Source of the DNA: Macrophomina tecta
Lineage: Eukaryota > Ascomycota > Dothideomycetes > Botryosphaeriales > Botryosphaeriaceae
DNA: 64,000 nt
Direction: 5' to 3'
Assembly: GCA_024180945.1 (NCBI GenBank)
Contig: JAKSGN010000007.1
Span: 1,364,001-1,428,000 of the forward strand
A program made the translations under genes and the position numbers. The notes below the pieces were generated by a model. That model had not been told where the DNA came from and searched no databases. It was given only the letters and a program-made list of their open reading frames with translations. Shown here piece after piece: positions 30,527 through 42,476 of the stretch. The number at the start of each line of letters is the position of its first letter. The first letter of the stretch is position 1.

Positions 30527-33500
30527 ATGGATTCCATCAAGAACAGCAGCACCAGTGTGTCCGCAGTCGTAAGTTCCTTCGTGCCTTAACACACCCGCAT
30601 TGATATTGACCCCGTATAGGGTGGCTATGGCGTGATTTCCTATCGCACCTTCTCTGCCACATCATCCCTCGATGCCACCACTGCCAAGGCCGCTGAGCTA
30701 GACGGACTGAGTTGCGTCGAGGCCCGCCTTCGCGAAGCAAAGCGTCTTGTCTACCTCGACAGGCAGAAGACGGTCCTGTGGCTCTTTGAGCCTGGTACGA
30801 GCCCACCCGCCTTGGACCATGGCTCCCTGCAGAGTCAGCAGTTGAACGGTTTGCAGTTGTCTTGTAAGTCAACGTAATGCCACGCTGGCCTTAACTAGCA
30901 GCTGACAAAAGCACACAGCTCAATCAGAAGGCGATATAAAGGCTGCTGATCTAGCCAGACTCGCTGGACGCCATCACAGCCTCTCAGCCGCCCAAGCTGG
31001 AGGCCAGTATGGCTCCACCGCAAGTAATGCTCGTGCTCTCCAAGCCGCCAATATCCGCGCCTTTCAGTCCAATCAGCAGGGTAGTGGTGTGTCTGCCGCT
31101 AATTCCGACGCTACTCGACAGCACGATCCCTTGTCCGTCTACGAATCTTTCATGTCCGCTGTCGTTGGTTCTATTTCCTACAATCTGTCTCGCTTCCATC
31201 ATATGATACCCCTGAACTATCGCACTTTTGTTTCTTACCCGAGACCCACCACCGCCGAAAGTCCTGACGATGACGACGACGATTTTACGATTCTCGGAGG
31301 CATGGATTGCCTAATCACAACTTTGGATGCCCACTTATCCACGTCCGGAACTATGGTAATTTCTACTTCTGTCTCAAATAGCACCGAAATCCATCAGCTC
31401 GAGAGGATCCTTACAGTTTATGACGCACATGAAGATTTTCTGGGCGAGCTCGTTCGAATTTCCCCTTGTGGCATCATTGCCAGATACGTCGGCCATGAGA
31501 CCTCCGCAGTCGGAAGCGAACGTGATGGTTTGGGCTCGACGAAACGGGCAAGAGCGATCCAGCAATGGAAAGCAGATACCCTGCGATGGTTGCGCATGAA
31601 AGGTCTTGTTTTGCCAGACATGGACGAGGAAGGTAAATGGGTACGCATTCAGTTGCAGCCTCCACAGCATGCCACCAAAGACACCAACGACCCTTCGGCT
31701 ACTCTATGTCGGGAATGCCTGTGGCCCGCCGCTCTGTGCTTCTTCTACGGCCCGATTCAAGAAGATGGTGATCTCAGTACAGCAGACGTGCCTGGTCATC
31801 TCCGGTCTCATGATGATCAAGACCCGGGCGTGATGTGGTGGCAAGGCCCTTCGAAACAAGGATTCACGGACCCCTTGTGGCAGGCTTACAATTGGTTCCT
31901 CGGGAAACCGGAGAGAGAAAAGGCAATAGAAGCGCGAAAGAAAGCACGCCAGGCGCAAGAGGAAAACGTCCAACCAACACAGGAGCCGACGATGGCGTAT
32001 CCGTCATCTCCGCTGTACTCACGAGGCTCGGCATATGGGGATCTACACGTGGTGAGTGGCGTGTATCCCACTCCACCGGATGCAGTCCTACCACCCAACG
32101 CTGGAGGACACGCAGTTATGGAAGGCCTCTTAATGAGTCAGCCAAACCAAGAGTTTATCAGTCAGACAGGAAACACGGGTACTGGTGCTGATGGTAGCGC
32201 AACAGCGGAACATCCCGCTCCTCCAGACACCACGCCTGGAGAACATCTGGATCCTTCGAGAACAATGAACACGCCGGCTGACGGACAGGATGCCGAAGCT
32301 GACAACAATGACGACTTGTTCGAGGACATGGACGAGGAGATGTTCGGGGGCAATGACGTCACGGAAGCAGACTTCAATTTCTTTGATGATGGAGAGGGTG
32401 ACTTTGCGGATCTCATGGACGTATCGCAACCCGCGACCTTTGAAGAGCAGCAGCAAGACACCAGCCCTGCTGAGGCGAAATTCGAAGATGCTTCCCCCGT
32501 GGTTCAAGTGTCCGGCCAAGTTCACGCTGAAGAGGAACCCGTCACGTACAAGTCAGAGATTACGGTGACTCCGGCTGTGCCTAGTGCTGACATCGATATG
32601 TCCGAGCCCAAGGATGAAACCAAACCTGGCGACATATTTCAAGATCCAGAGATTCAAGTGGATGAACCAAAAAGTGAAGCCGAAGAAGAGGTGGAGATCA
32701 CCCGTGAACCCAGCCCTCCACTCGGCCCAGCCCGAATCCATGAAAAGCTTTTTCCATCCGTACACGCTAGAGAAGCGGACACTGGAGTCAAGGACTTCGC
32801 CAAGACCAAAGCGGAGGGCGGAGCCATATTCAACACCGTTGACTTCAACCAAATGATGCAGCTCACAGACTCCAAATATGCAGCAGGCGGACAGTTCCAT
32901 TTTCCTGAAAAAGCAAGTGGAGACACAATGACTGCAATGAATTATCGGTCAGCAAATCTAAGTATCCGGGCACCTCCTGGCCAAATTTCACGTCCAACTT
33001 CTTCCGCACAATCGTTGACACTGGAGAGCACCTCAAAGTTCATTCGAAGCATTGTTGTGCCAAAACATACAAGTGATGACTCAACCATGGATGGGCTCTC
33101 TGAGGACAGCGATAGTTATAGTGATATCTCTGCAAGCAGTGGCTCTTTCAACGAGGAGACGGCTTCTGTGGCCCATCAGAAGGATTCTGGCCTGTTGGCT
33201 CCCGTTCACAAGAAGTGGGGATCCTCAAATGCTGGAACTCCGATGGTCGGTACGCCAGGGACGTTGCAACTTGACTCAGGAGCCCAGGATACGATGATTG
33301 GCGAATCTGACGGTATCATGGTACGTTCCCGTTCTCTGTCTGTTACTTTTCGTATTCAAAGCGGCCATTGCTCATTCGTGTCCTTGAATTTCTTGACCGC
33401 CTCCGCCTTCTTCAAGTTGAGCAATAATATTGTAATATGTACGAGAGTTCTTTTTACTAATATTTTCGTTTAGTCTGAGCTTCCAGCTCTCTCTTCCCTT

Positions 33501-36241
33501 GAGCCCGGACCGTCTGACTGGCCCTTGGCTAGGCTACCACCGCCGATGGTCAAGGTCAGACGGCGTCCAGGTGCAGATACAAGATCAAGACGAGGATCAT
33601 TTTCATTAGCGTCTGCTGCTTCAACTCCTTCTTCGGATGGCCGCTCGGAAGCTTTTACAGAAGCGCCCGCCCTGAACCTGAAGGAGGTCATCAATATCAC
33701 ACAAATGCTTGCTGATCAGGTCATACACAGCACCTTAGGTAAGGAGCGTCAAAATATCTTCTCGAAACACTACTAACGCGGGACAGACTTGATGCCAGAA
33801 GACGATGACCCTAGTTTTCTTTGCTCCGAGCGTCAGACTGGCGGTTGCCGCAAACTTGCACCAATACAAAAGATCCAGAACGCCGTCCGAGACCTTTTTC
33901 AGCAGGTCAGCGAGTGCGACATGTTGAAATACGCTTCTATCCAAGATGTGATACCGGAGCCTGCCGCAGCAAACAAAACTCAACACAAATCCGTCCAACG
34001 CCGCAACAACAATGCCGATCCGCAAGGTAAGTACCACTACTGCCCACCTTGATCTATTTTACGCTCTGACAACGTGCTAGGTAGCATGTTTTTCACCATC
34101 CCTACGCCTCATGTGCGTCTGCGGAGGGGTGAAGATACATGGGATGTTCTTCCACCGGCCCTGTCATTTTGGGAGCCTTTGGGGCTTTCACCTACCAACG
34201 GTCCTAAAAACATTATGGCCTATTGTGTGTATCCTTCAAGCGATCAGCTGAAAAAACCGGTTACGAGCTTCATCGACAGCATCAGCATGGCTTATGAGAG
34301 CTGCAAGTTCGGCTCGCACGTACGTGGCCCTGATATCGAACAAATTGCTACCAACGGCCGTGTCTCGGCTTTCGTGAACTCGGGAGAGGGTGATCACTGG
34401 AGACCGACGGCTCAAAATTGCCTCCAGGCGGTTCGTGACACGTGCTCATCACTCGGGAGACATCTTTCCAGAATCGACTTCAAGAAGCACGCGAAGGCTG
34501 AGGATTCTTCAAAGGTTGACGCGCTCGTTGTGTACCTTGTCAACCCATTTTCCGATCCGCACAACCTTTGGCAGCTTTGTTCGGCGTTCTGGGCTCTTTT
34601 TCAGGCATATTTGTCATCGGTACCCAGCAATCGCGCCGTCGACGACTCAAAGCCAGAGTTGGTCCTTCAGCTAGTCCCGGTGAAATACATAGCGTCTTTC
34701 GAGGCACCGGTGGTTTTGGAGCCGAGCCTCCTAACGAGATTTGCCCGTGAGATCTATGACAGGTGCCCTCCCAGGGAACCTAGCCATGACCACACCGCGC
34801 TTAGCATCTACTCGGCGCCATCAATACAACTCGAGGAGTCGCTCCCCAAGTCGATCCCATTCAGAGTCACCTCTGAGCCTCCATCCGATTTGTTGCATGA
34901 AAATTCTTACATCCACGTTGGTTATGCAATCAGTGTAGATGGTACCTGGCTCACAGCAGCTTGGACAGATAATCCTGGGAAGCATCAAGCAACTGTTTCA
35001 TACTGTCTAAACAATCGGTCTTTTCTTGAAGTTGCCCGAGAAATCTACCAAACGTCTTTGGAAATCATGTCGGCTAGAAGAGTGACGTGGCGACTTTGCA
35101 TCGCAAGAGCTGGCGTAATGGAAAGGGAAGAGCAAGATGGTAAGCACTCACCAGAATCTGACCGCAAAACTCGATCGCTGAATTTCAAGTAGCATGGCAA
35201 GCGCTCGTAACAAGCCCATGTCCTCTTGTGATTGGGACAGCCCTTGTCTCCATAGAACCGAACCCTTCCTTCTGCATGACCTCGAATCTGCCAGCTTTGT
35301 CAGCATCTCAAACCCTATCATCTGGCAATGCTGGTGTATCGACGCCTGGAGGGAATACGCCCCAGCCTGGAGTCTCGCCTGACGCTCACGGATTTACTCC
35401 CGCTGCCACTCCATCGGACGGAAACACCAGCGCTCCGGCTGTCGACCCTGCCAACGACCCAGACGCCCGTCTCATCGACGTGACCGACGAATCCTGGGGC
35501 GTGATCCTCCAGCACCGCCTCCACAACTCCAACTCCACCACCGAATTCCGCCCCGCCCTCGCCAGCGGTTACCTGATAAAGCGTGGCGCTGACAGCAACA
35601 CCGACGCACTCGCCAGCAGCACCGGCAAGTCAGACAATCAAGACACCCCCCGCGGCCCCGTCGCCGTTGGAGTCAACCTCCTCTGGATCGGCAGCACCCC
35701 CGGCGGTCACACTCCCCAGCGTGCCGCAGCAGCAGCAGCCGCCGCCCAAGCTCAAGCTGCTGCCGCCGCTCATGCTGCCGCACAAGCCCACGCCCATACT
35801 CACCAGTCCGCAACGCCCACTCCCACCCCCTCCGCTCACAATCCAAACATCAGTATTCCCCTACAGCACCTCGAGGCCGCGGCCGCAGCTGCCGGTGGTG
35901 CCAGTGGAAACGGCAACGTCGCATCCAGCGCCGGCGCGACAGGCGGCATGGGTAGCAACATCAACAGCCCGCTCCCGTCTCCAGCGGGTGGCGCAATGGG
36001 CCAGGGTATTGGCGCCGCTGCTGCTGCATCCACTGGTGGCGGTGGCGGTGGCGGTGGACCATTTGCGGCGAACCAGGCGCGCACGACGTACGATACCGTG
36101 TTGAAGGAGTTTTTGGTCATGTACAGGGGGTTGGGCCTGCTAGCGCGGTTGAAGGGGATGAGGGGGACGAGGGGTGGGGCTGTGCCGTGGCATGTTGCGG
36201 CGGCGATGAGGGGGGTTAAAGCTTTGGAAAGGTGTGTCTAA
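30527..36241 (+). CDS. MED13: Mediator complex subunit 13 (CDK8 kinase module)
   Basis: Seven exons: 30527-30568, 30620-30863, 30919-33320, 33474-33738, 33787-34026, 34081-35139 and 35190-36241 give 1,767 residues with phase kept throughout. The start is a 14-codon exon, MDSIKNSSTSVSAV. The N-terminal Med13 domain follows (GGYGVISYRTFSA; later ARLREAKRLVYLDRQKTVLW). A long acidic, disordered middle includes repeated Asp/Glu runs (DDLFEDMDEEMFGGNDVTEA). The conserved C-terminal domain shows PHVRLRRGEDTWDVLPPALS, FWEPLGL and AWQALVTSPCPLVIGTAL. The protein ends LKEFLVMYRGLGLLARLKG and PWHVAAAMRG. Med13 ties the CDK8/cyclin C module to core Mediator and regulates RNA polymerase II transcription in the nucleus. 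Residues about 1588-1715 are an Ala/Gly/His-rich insert inside the conserved domain. The last acceptor is a tandem AAGTAG, so one residue may vary. Confidence 0.93.
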
Positions 36242-37540
36242 GGGCAGAGAACAGGGTATACGGAATGCAGATGTTTTCGTGTGGAACTTGTAGATTGGCG
36301 TTTTCTTTTGGTGCAGTGCCATTCAGTTGCTGGGTGTTTAGTTTGCGGGTTCGTTGTAGATATTTTGAAGACGATATTTCCAATTTCCAGTTGCTGCAAA
36401 CGGGGAGGTTGCGTATGCTATCAAGCTTGGGCGAAACCGTCTTTAAGAGATATTGGTTGCGAGAAGCCATGTGAATGGGAAGGAAGAGGGACAGCACAGG
36501 ATCCGCTGGGGATTTGGAATCTGCAATATGAGCTTACTTCAACCTACATTGCATCAGAACTCGTTGCAAGCATCTGACTGGCCGCTATTGCGGCCTTGTG
36601 GATGCAAGGTCGAGATCTTGGGTAAGAACGGTCTTCCTGGGCTTTGGTCGTGTTGCTGTTCGAATTCGATGGACGTCTTACTCGTAACTGACGATGGCCA
36701 GCCCGGCCTTCATGGTCGCGCGTATCGGTAGTTGTATGATTATGTAGTCGCAACAAGGGTCGACCGGGCCGCGACCAAGCCCGAACAGGCAACGCGGGCA
36801 AGCGCTCTCGAGCAGCTCGCAATGCCGATCCATAATCACCTCATCTCCAGCCGCCGACGGCAGCACTCGAGAATCCCCGCAAACTCTGGCGCCCGCATCC
36901 AATGGCCACAAGCGTCGCCCAAGCACTGGCAAGACACCCACAGCCGAGCTGCTTGGCCGCTTGCGCTCCGACCACTCGCAATGAGGCTATTCATCCCGCT
37001 TCTGATGTCAAGCCGCGGGCACTGGCATTCTCTTTTTTCTCTTACTCTACGCGAACCCACTGCCTTTTCATCCTTTTCCGCGGTTCACATCCCTCCTGAC
37101 GCCTGCTGTGTCGCCATCAACGGCTTTTGAGTCTGGACTTTTAACTCCCTCGACGAAAAGATTTCCCAAGAGTCTCGGGCAAAGCCATACTTCTTCTTGG
37201 ACACGTGCACACGTTATCGCTGCCGCCCGCCCGCTGCACACCACTCCCGGGACAGAAGATTTCCTTGTTCTGACGTCCTCTTCCTCTTTCCATACATATC
37301 CTCCGGCTTGTCGTTGCTGCTGTCATTGCGCCTATACTCTGGCCATCCCGCCCTACGCTGCTCGGGGCGTAAACACTCGGCGTAAAAGATTCCCGAGTCG
37401 CTACGGCAGGGGGCACTGTAGTCCAAAGAAACCTGTTGCCGCTCGCCTTACAGATCTTCTGGTCGCTTTTGTGCCCCCAAATCATCGTTTATCCTCGGAA
37501 ACCGACCATTCCGCCAGCTTTGCTTTTATCAACACCCAAA
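36242..37540. other. Intergenic between MED13 and the MFS permease
   Basis: About 1.3 kb. No gene is supported. The last 400 bases are CT-rich and probably the permease leader. A tiny minus-strand frame near 36710 has a plausible donor, but its product is too short to believe. Confidence 0.5.
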
Positions 37541-39482
37541 ATGGCGGAACCGGCGCCAGATAACGAGAAGAAGGTTGATCAGAGCCTCAACGGCGCCGAC
37601 AATGCACCCTCGCCCTCGGATTCGGACGTCGAGTTGGACACGTCCGGCATCAATGAGAAGGCGCTGCTGAGGAAGCTCGACATCAAGTTGTTGCCCGGAC
37701 TTGTTATCCTATATCTGCTATCCTTCCTCGATCGGAGCAATGGTGCGTTATGTCAAGCAGAACATGGACGGGCTCCCAGGAGCTGATCATCTATACAGTT
37801 GCAAATGCCCGTTTAGAAGGACTGACGGACGATTTGAAGATGAGTGAGTTTTGCAGCCTCGCATTAAGCTCTCGTATGAGAGAATAAATCACTGATATAT
37901 ATCGTAGCGGGGAACCAGTACTTGACGTCTCTGACACTATACTTCATTGGTTACGTCCTGTTTGAAGTCAGTCCAATTATTCTATTCCTTTGTTCCAACA
38001 ATTCCGCATAGAGTAGCCTCATTCATGCTGTCAGAATCGCTGCTACTAATCTTGCAAATTGACGTGCTAACCCGTGTCTCTCGAACGAACAGATTCCCTG
38101 CAATGTCATCCTCAAGCGCACCACCCCCAAGATCTGGCTACCGACGCTCACGCTTCTCTGGGGAATTGTGGCCACGCTCATGGGCATTACGCAGAACCTG
38201 TCCGGTTTCTTCGCAGTGCGCTTCTTCCTTGGCGTTGCGGAGAGCGGTCTCTTCCCCGGTGTCGTGTTTTACCTCTCAATGTGGTACAAACGCCACGAAC
38301 GAGTCTACCGGGTAGCGCTCTTCTTCAGTGCCGCCAGTTTGGCCGGTGCCTTTGGTGGAATCCTGGCATATGTACGTTCTCCCCTTCCAAAGACAGCTTA
38401 CCCGCCTCAATTACACCGGCATGAGAGACTCCGGAAAGAAACGGTTCTCTACCCCGGGACTCTTCGCTGACACACCCCTTCCTTCCCAGGGAATCGGCAA
38501 AATGTCCGGCGTCGGCGGTCTCAAAGGCTGGCGATGGATCTTCATCATCGAAGGGCTGCTCACCGTCGTCGTCTCGCTCTTTGCCTACCTATTCATCACC
38601 AACTACCCCTCCATCGCGCCCTTCCTGACAACCAAAGAGCGCACCTACATCGAAGCGCGCCTGACCCGCGACTCGGATGCCACGGCATCCGAGTCCTTCT
38701 CGTGGGCGGGCGTGGCGACGTGCCTGCGCGACCCCAAGTGCTGGCTTTACGGCTTAGCCTTCCACACGCTGTCGCTGCCACTGTACACACTCTCTCTCTT
38801 CCTGCCCTCTATCATCAAGGACCTCGGCTACACGGCTGCCCGCGCGCAGCTGCTGTCCGTCCCCCCGTACGCGCTCGCTACCATCCTAACCGTCGGCGTA
38901 GCCGTAGTGCCGGAGCGGCTGCACCGCCGCGCGCCCTTCATCATCGGCGCCGCTATCACCGCCGTCATCGGGTACGCCATCCTGCTAGGAAATAAAGATC
39001 CTAAGGGCAGGCCTGGGGTGTCGTATCTGGGTGAGTATGCATAGATCCCTGAAGGGAAAAAAAAAAAAAAAGCCGAATGTTGACACATGCCCCTAGGCAC
39101 CTTTTTCGCCGCCGCAGGAATCTACCCGGCCACGGCCCTCGCCCTTGCCTGGCCCGCTATGAACGTGGCTGGTCAGACCAAGCGCGCGACCGCCTGCGCC
39201 CTGCAGATCTCAATCGGCAACCTCGGCGCCGTGCTGGGCACCCAGCTGTACCGCCCCGCTACCGCGCCCCGCTACGTCCTCGGCCACTCGTTCGCCCTTG
39301 GCTACATGGCCGCCAACGCCCTCGTCGTCAGCGCGCTGTGGTACGTGCTGGCGCGCGAGAACAAACGGCGCGAGGCTGAATTTCCCCTGGGAATGGATGG
39401 GCCTGATGCGCAGGACGCGGTGACTGAGCTGGGAGAACAGATTCAGGGGGACGATGATGTTAGGTGGAGGTTTAATATTTGA
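37541..39482 (+). CDS. MFS permease, anion:cation symporter (Dal5/allantoate permease type)
   Basis: Six exons: 37541-37742, 37799-37843, 37908-37966, 38093-38371, 38490-39030 and 39097-39482 give 503 residues. A hydrophilic acidic N-terminus precedes LLPGLVILYLLSFLDRSN, the start of helix 1. Spliced sequence then reads VANARLEGLTDDLKMTGNQY and YFIGYVLFEIPCNVILKR, both hallmarks of the anion:cation symporter family. GVAESGLFPGVVFYLSMWYK and GLKGWRWIFIIEG are further family motifs, with about twelve membrane segments in all. Members import organic anions such as allantoate, pantothenate, nicotinate or biotin precursors with protons; the substrate here is unknown. Import would depend on the proton gradient made by PMA1. 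The 5' exons are very small (45 and 59 bp), and the fifth intron contains a run of about 15 A. Confidence 0.9.
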
Positions 39483-40042
39483 GGGTTGTTCTGAGAGTGA
39501 GAGTCAGAGAGCGCGTGGAGTTTATTGCCGCAAGAATCGGAAAGCTTCAGAGTCCGGAATTGGGTTGTGCGATCGAGTTTCACGACCATGGTCTTCATTG
39601 GCGATGCCGAGCACACTGTGCACTAATACTGGCAAGGAACATATCTCAGAATGAGCCACACGACAAAGGGCCCGTATTAAGATATCCATGATTAAGTGTT
39701 TTTTTTCTGTGAGCTACTGAATCTCCTATGGAATGTCTATCGAGTAGTCGTATACTGGATCGCAATGTCTCTGCAAGAGAGGCGGGGAAAACGAACAGCA
39801 AAGCTGTGTTCATCAGATTAGCGAGCTAATCGCATTCGCAACTTGTGAAAATGAATCACAGGAGCTCAAGGCTGTACCAATAACTAATAGCAGCAAGTTG
39901 CTGGTGTGAACTTCACGTCTAGCTCGCCTGGGGCCGCTAACAGGAAGGAAGTGGACGAAATCAGAAGCCGCCGCTTCAGCTACTCTGTTTCCCACTATCG
40001 ATTACGAAACTCTTCAGACCATGTTAGGCGGTAGCATCAAGC
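39483..40042. other. Intergenic between convergent genes
   Basis: 560 bp between the 3' end of the permease and the 3' end of the minus-strand PIP/SIM protein. No gene seen; it should contain both terminators. Confidence 0.55.
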
Positions 40043-41565
40043 CTAGGCGTCAAAGATGCGCGGCTTGGGGTCGTCATGAATGATTTCTGCTGTCATTCGG
40101 ACGCGGGTGCCTGCCGGAAGCGTAGCAACGGCCTCCATCCTTCCGGTGGCTTGCAGCTGCGTCAATGGATCCATTTCAGACTCTAGATTCGGGATCTCGA
40201 GCGATGAGGCGCGAAGTCTTGCCAATGCGTTCAGCTTTGCTGCTCTCTGTGGCCTCGGCTGTTGAGCCCCTCCGCCAGCCGGTGGGGCTCCAGCCGGAAT
40301 CGCAACTTTGAGAAGATTCTTTAACTCCGATGCAGCGTTTGCGGCCTTCTGAGGTTGACGTGTGACTGAAGAGAACGGACGCAAAATGGTCTCCTCGCCG
40401 GTCAAATCAATGATCTGGGGAGCGGGCTGTTGTGATGCTGTCAATGGTGAGTCGGTATTCATGGAACCGGTGGCTCTGATGCCAGCGGCACGCATGGCAG
40501 TATTCCGCTTAAGCCGGGGTGATCTCGACTGCTTGGTCTGTGAACGTGATTGTTGCAGGTGTGATTGGGTCCGATTTAAGGCTGGGCCGTTAAGCTGCTT
40601 GGGCTCAGAACCAAGCAAAACGCTCTGGTCAGTGGGAGCGTCATAGTCATGATAACCTCGGAAAGCTCCTGAAACAGTGTCCCTGACACGAGTGGAACTG
40701 CCCATACTCTGCTGGCTTACTTGAGAGTAATCTCCGGGAAGATTGAGCTCACGCGAACTTGGTTGGAGATTTAAAACTCCATCGGAGGTGTCATTTTGAT
40801 TCTGAGAAGGCTCGGCCTTCACGGTCACCGGGTGGTAGAAGCTCTCAAGTCTGGCCTGTGAGGACGCTGTCTGCGTTTGCTGTTCGTGTCAGTCATGCCG
40901 CAACCTCATTGCTTGAATCTCCAAACCTTAATCCTCTTCGCAGCCGAAGCATTGGAAGTATGCATAGAACGCTTTAGTTGCTTTGAACTTGTAGCAGGCT
41001 GGACCACGGGCACTAAGGCCGGGGAAGAAGCTGGAGAATGATAGGCTGCTTGCACAGGGTGAGACTCTTGTTTGATTACGGGTGTGCTGCCGGCGGTGCT
41101 TGTGGACGGGAAGGTTCCGGCAGCTTTCGCCTCCCTGTTCAATTGGGTGTGAGCTAAAGCCAGACTCGCGAAAGCATTACAGGACTGAGAAAGTCATGAA
41201 AGATGAGAGGTCAGGCACGGGGTGGAATACGCAAGAACCTGGTCCACCAAATCATCACCAAGCTCCTCAATCCAACCCTGGGCTCTCAGCATCTGGGCAG
41301 CCTTTGCAGCCACTGCAAGTACGGTCGATGACACGGACGCTGGCAGAATGGATGGCCTCCTCACGTTGGATCGAGGCTGCTCGGCTGGGAAGGTAGGAAA
41401 CTCAACTGGCGGAAGAGCCCCAGTACTCGGAAGAGCCTTCATAGAATCCAGCGGCTTCAAGATGGACGGCAATGCCTCATAGCGCCCAGACAGAACGTGG
41501 TGCTTGTGAAGCTCTACGTAGAACTGCTCGTGCTTGTCCAAAGGCTGGACCAGCCCTGACTTCAT
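40043..41565 (-). CDS. Unrecognised nuclear protein with PIP box and SUMO-interacting motif
   Basis: I could not assign a family. Probable exons on the minus strand are 41565-41231, 41164-40927 and 40870-40043, giving 466 residues. The first intron (GTATTC donor, acceptor GCGAG) is the only pairing I found that keeps phase, and is less certain than the second. The N-terminal 110 residues look folded (HEQFYVELHKHHVLSGRYEA, AAKAAQMLRAQGWIEELGDD); the rest is Ser/Pro/Gln-rich. Directly after the second intron is QARLESFY (196-203), an exact PCNA-interacting (PIP) box, Q-x-x-L-x-x-F-Y, preceded by a basic KRIK. Further on, QIIDLTGEE (about 343-351) is a canonical SUMO-interacting motif. Family knowledge: PIP plus SIM pairs occur in readers of SUMO-modified PCNA such as Srs2. 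A role at replication forks is therefore inferred, not shown. No catalytic domain is visible. Confidence 0.65.
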
Positions 41566-42476
41566 CTGTCGCCTCAGTTAATCGATCCTGTGCGCTGGAG
41601 GGCGAATGTAGTCGGGCGGAACAGTAGGTTTCTTCGGTGGCAGTTCGCCAAAAGCTCGTGGAACGGACAGTTCCATGACTGAAGCGCGCGAAGGGTCGTG
41701 GCGCAGGAGGCAGGATCGGAACGAGCAACAAAATGGACTTGACATGGAAGTTGTGTGGAGATTGGCGAATTGAGGGTGAGGCGAGCGGCCGCATTGCTGA
41801 AGGGTGGAGGGTGGGACTCGCTGACGTCATAGGACGTGCGCAAGGAAGTCGCGAGAGCCCGCCGCATCATCAGGCAGAACACGCGACTGGTGAGGCGGGA
41901 TCGGGGCTGCATACGAGCTCAAGAATGATGCAATAGCGATGGACTCGGCCGCCTGGGAGGTTTGTTGTGATATGCGTGGCTAAGTGTAGTAATCGTCTCG
42001 GAGCTCTGTCGTGGTGTGATACTCGCCCGCAATGCCAGATATCGTCATGATTCCCCAGAAAATCATTCGCCAAAGTGGGAAACGACCCGCCGCGCATCTT
42101 GGGAGCTCGAAGTAACACGACTGAAAGCGATGAGCTGCTCCTGTCGCGCTCCGTGCAGAGCTGCCCGTATGCCTTTGGGATAGCATGATCACGTCTCCAT
42201 TAAATTCCCTGCTGCTTCTGAAGCATGCGGTCGTGCTCTTTGTTCTCACATACGCTGTGAGCGTGCATTACAGTACTGTGATGATGACCGTAACAATGCT
42301 TCAGGACTGAGCCAGAAACACTGGCGGGATGGAATGTATCTATTACAAGTTCTACAGAGGTGCGTCGAGGTGCATTTGAACCTCCATGTTCTTCTGCAAG
42401 CCAGGCCAACGCCGTCAGGAAATGCTGCGAGAATGCCCCATAACGCCAATGATGCCAAATTTTCCAATGCATGCTG
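41566..42476. other. Intergenic, upstream of the PIP/SIM gene
   Basis: About 900 bases. A minus-strand frame ending near 41574 begins with MRRALATSL but has no recognisable motif and could only be an alternative 5' exon of the PIP/SIM gene; I found no donor linking them. Otherwise nothing seen. Confidence 0.45.

Noticed and set aside
36600..36722. Minus-strand mini-gene MKAGLAIVSYE with a GTAAGA donor and possible second exon
   Set aside because: Product of about 34 residues without any known relative; splice-like signals are common by chance.
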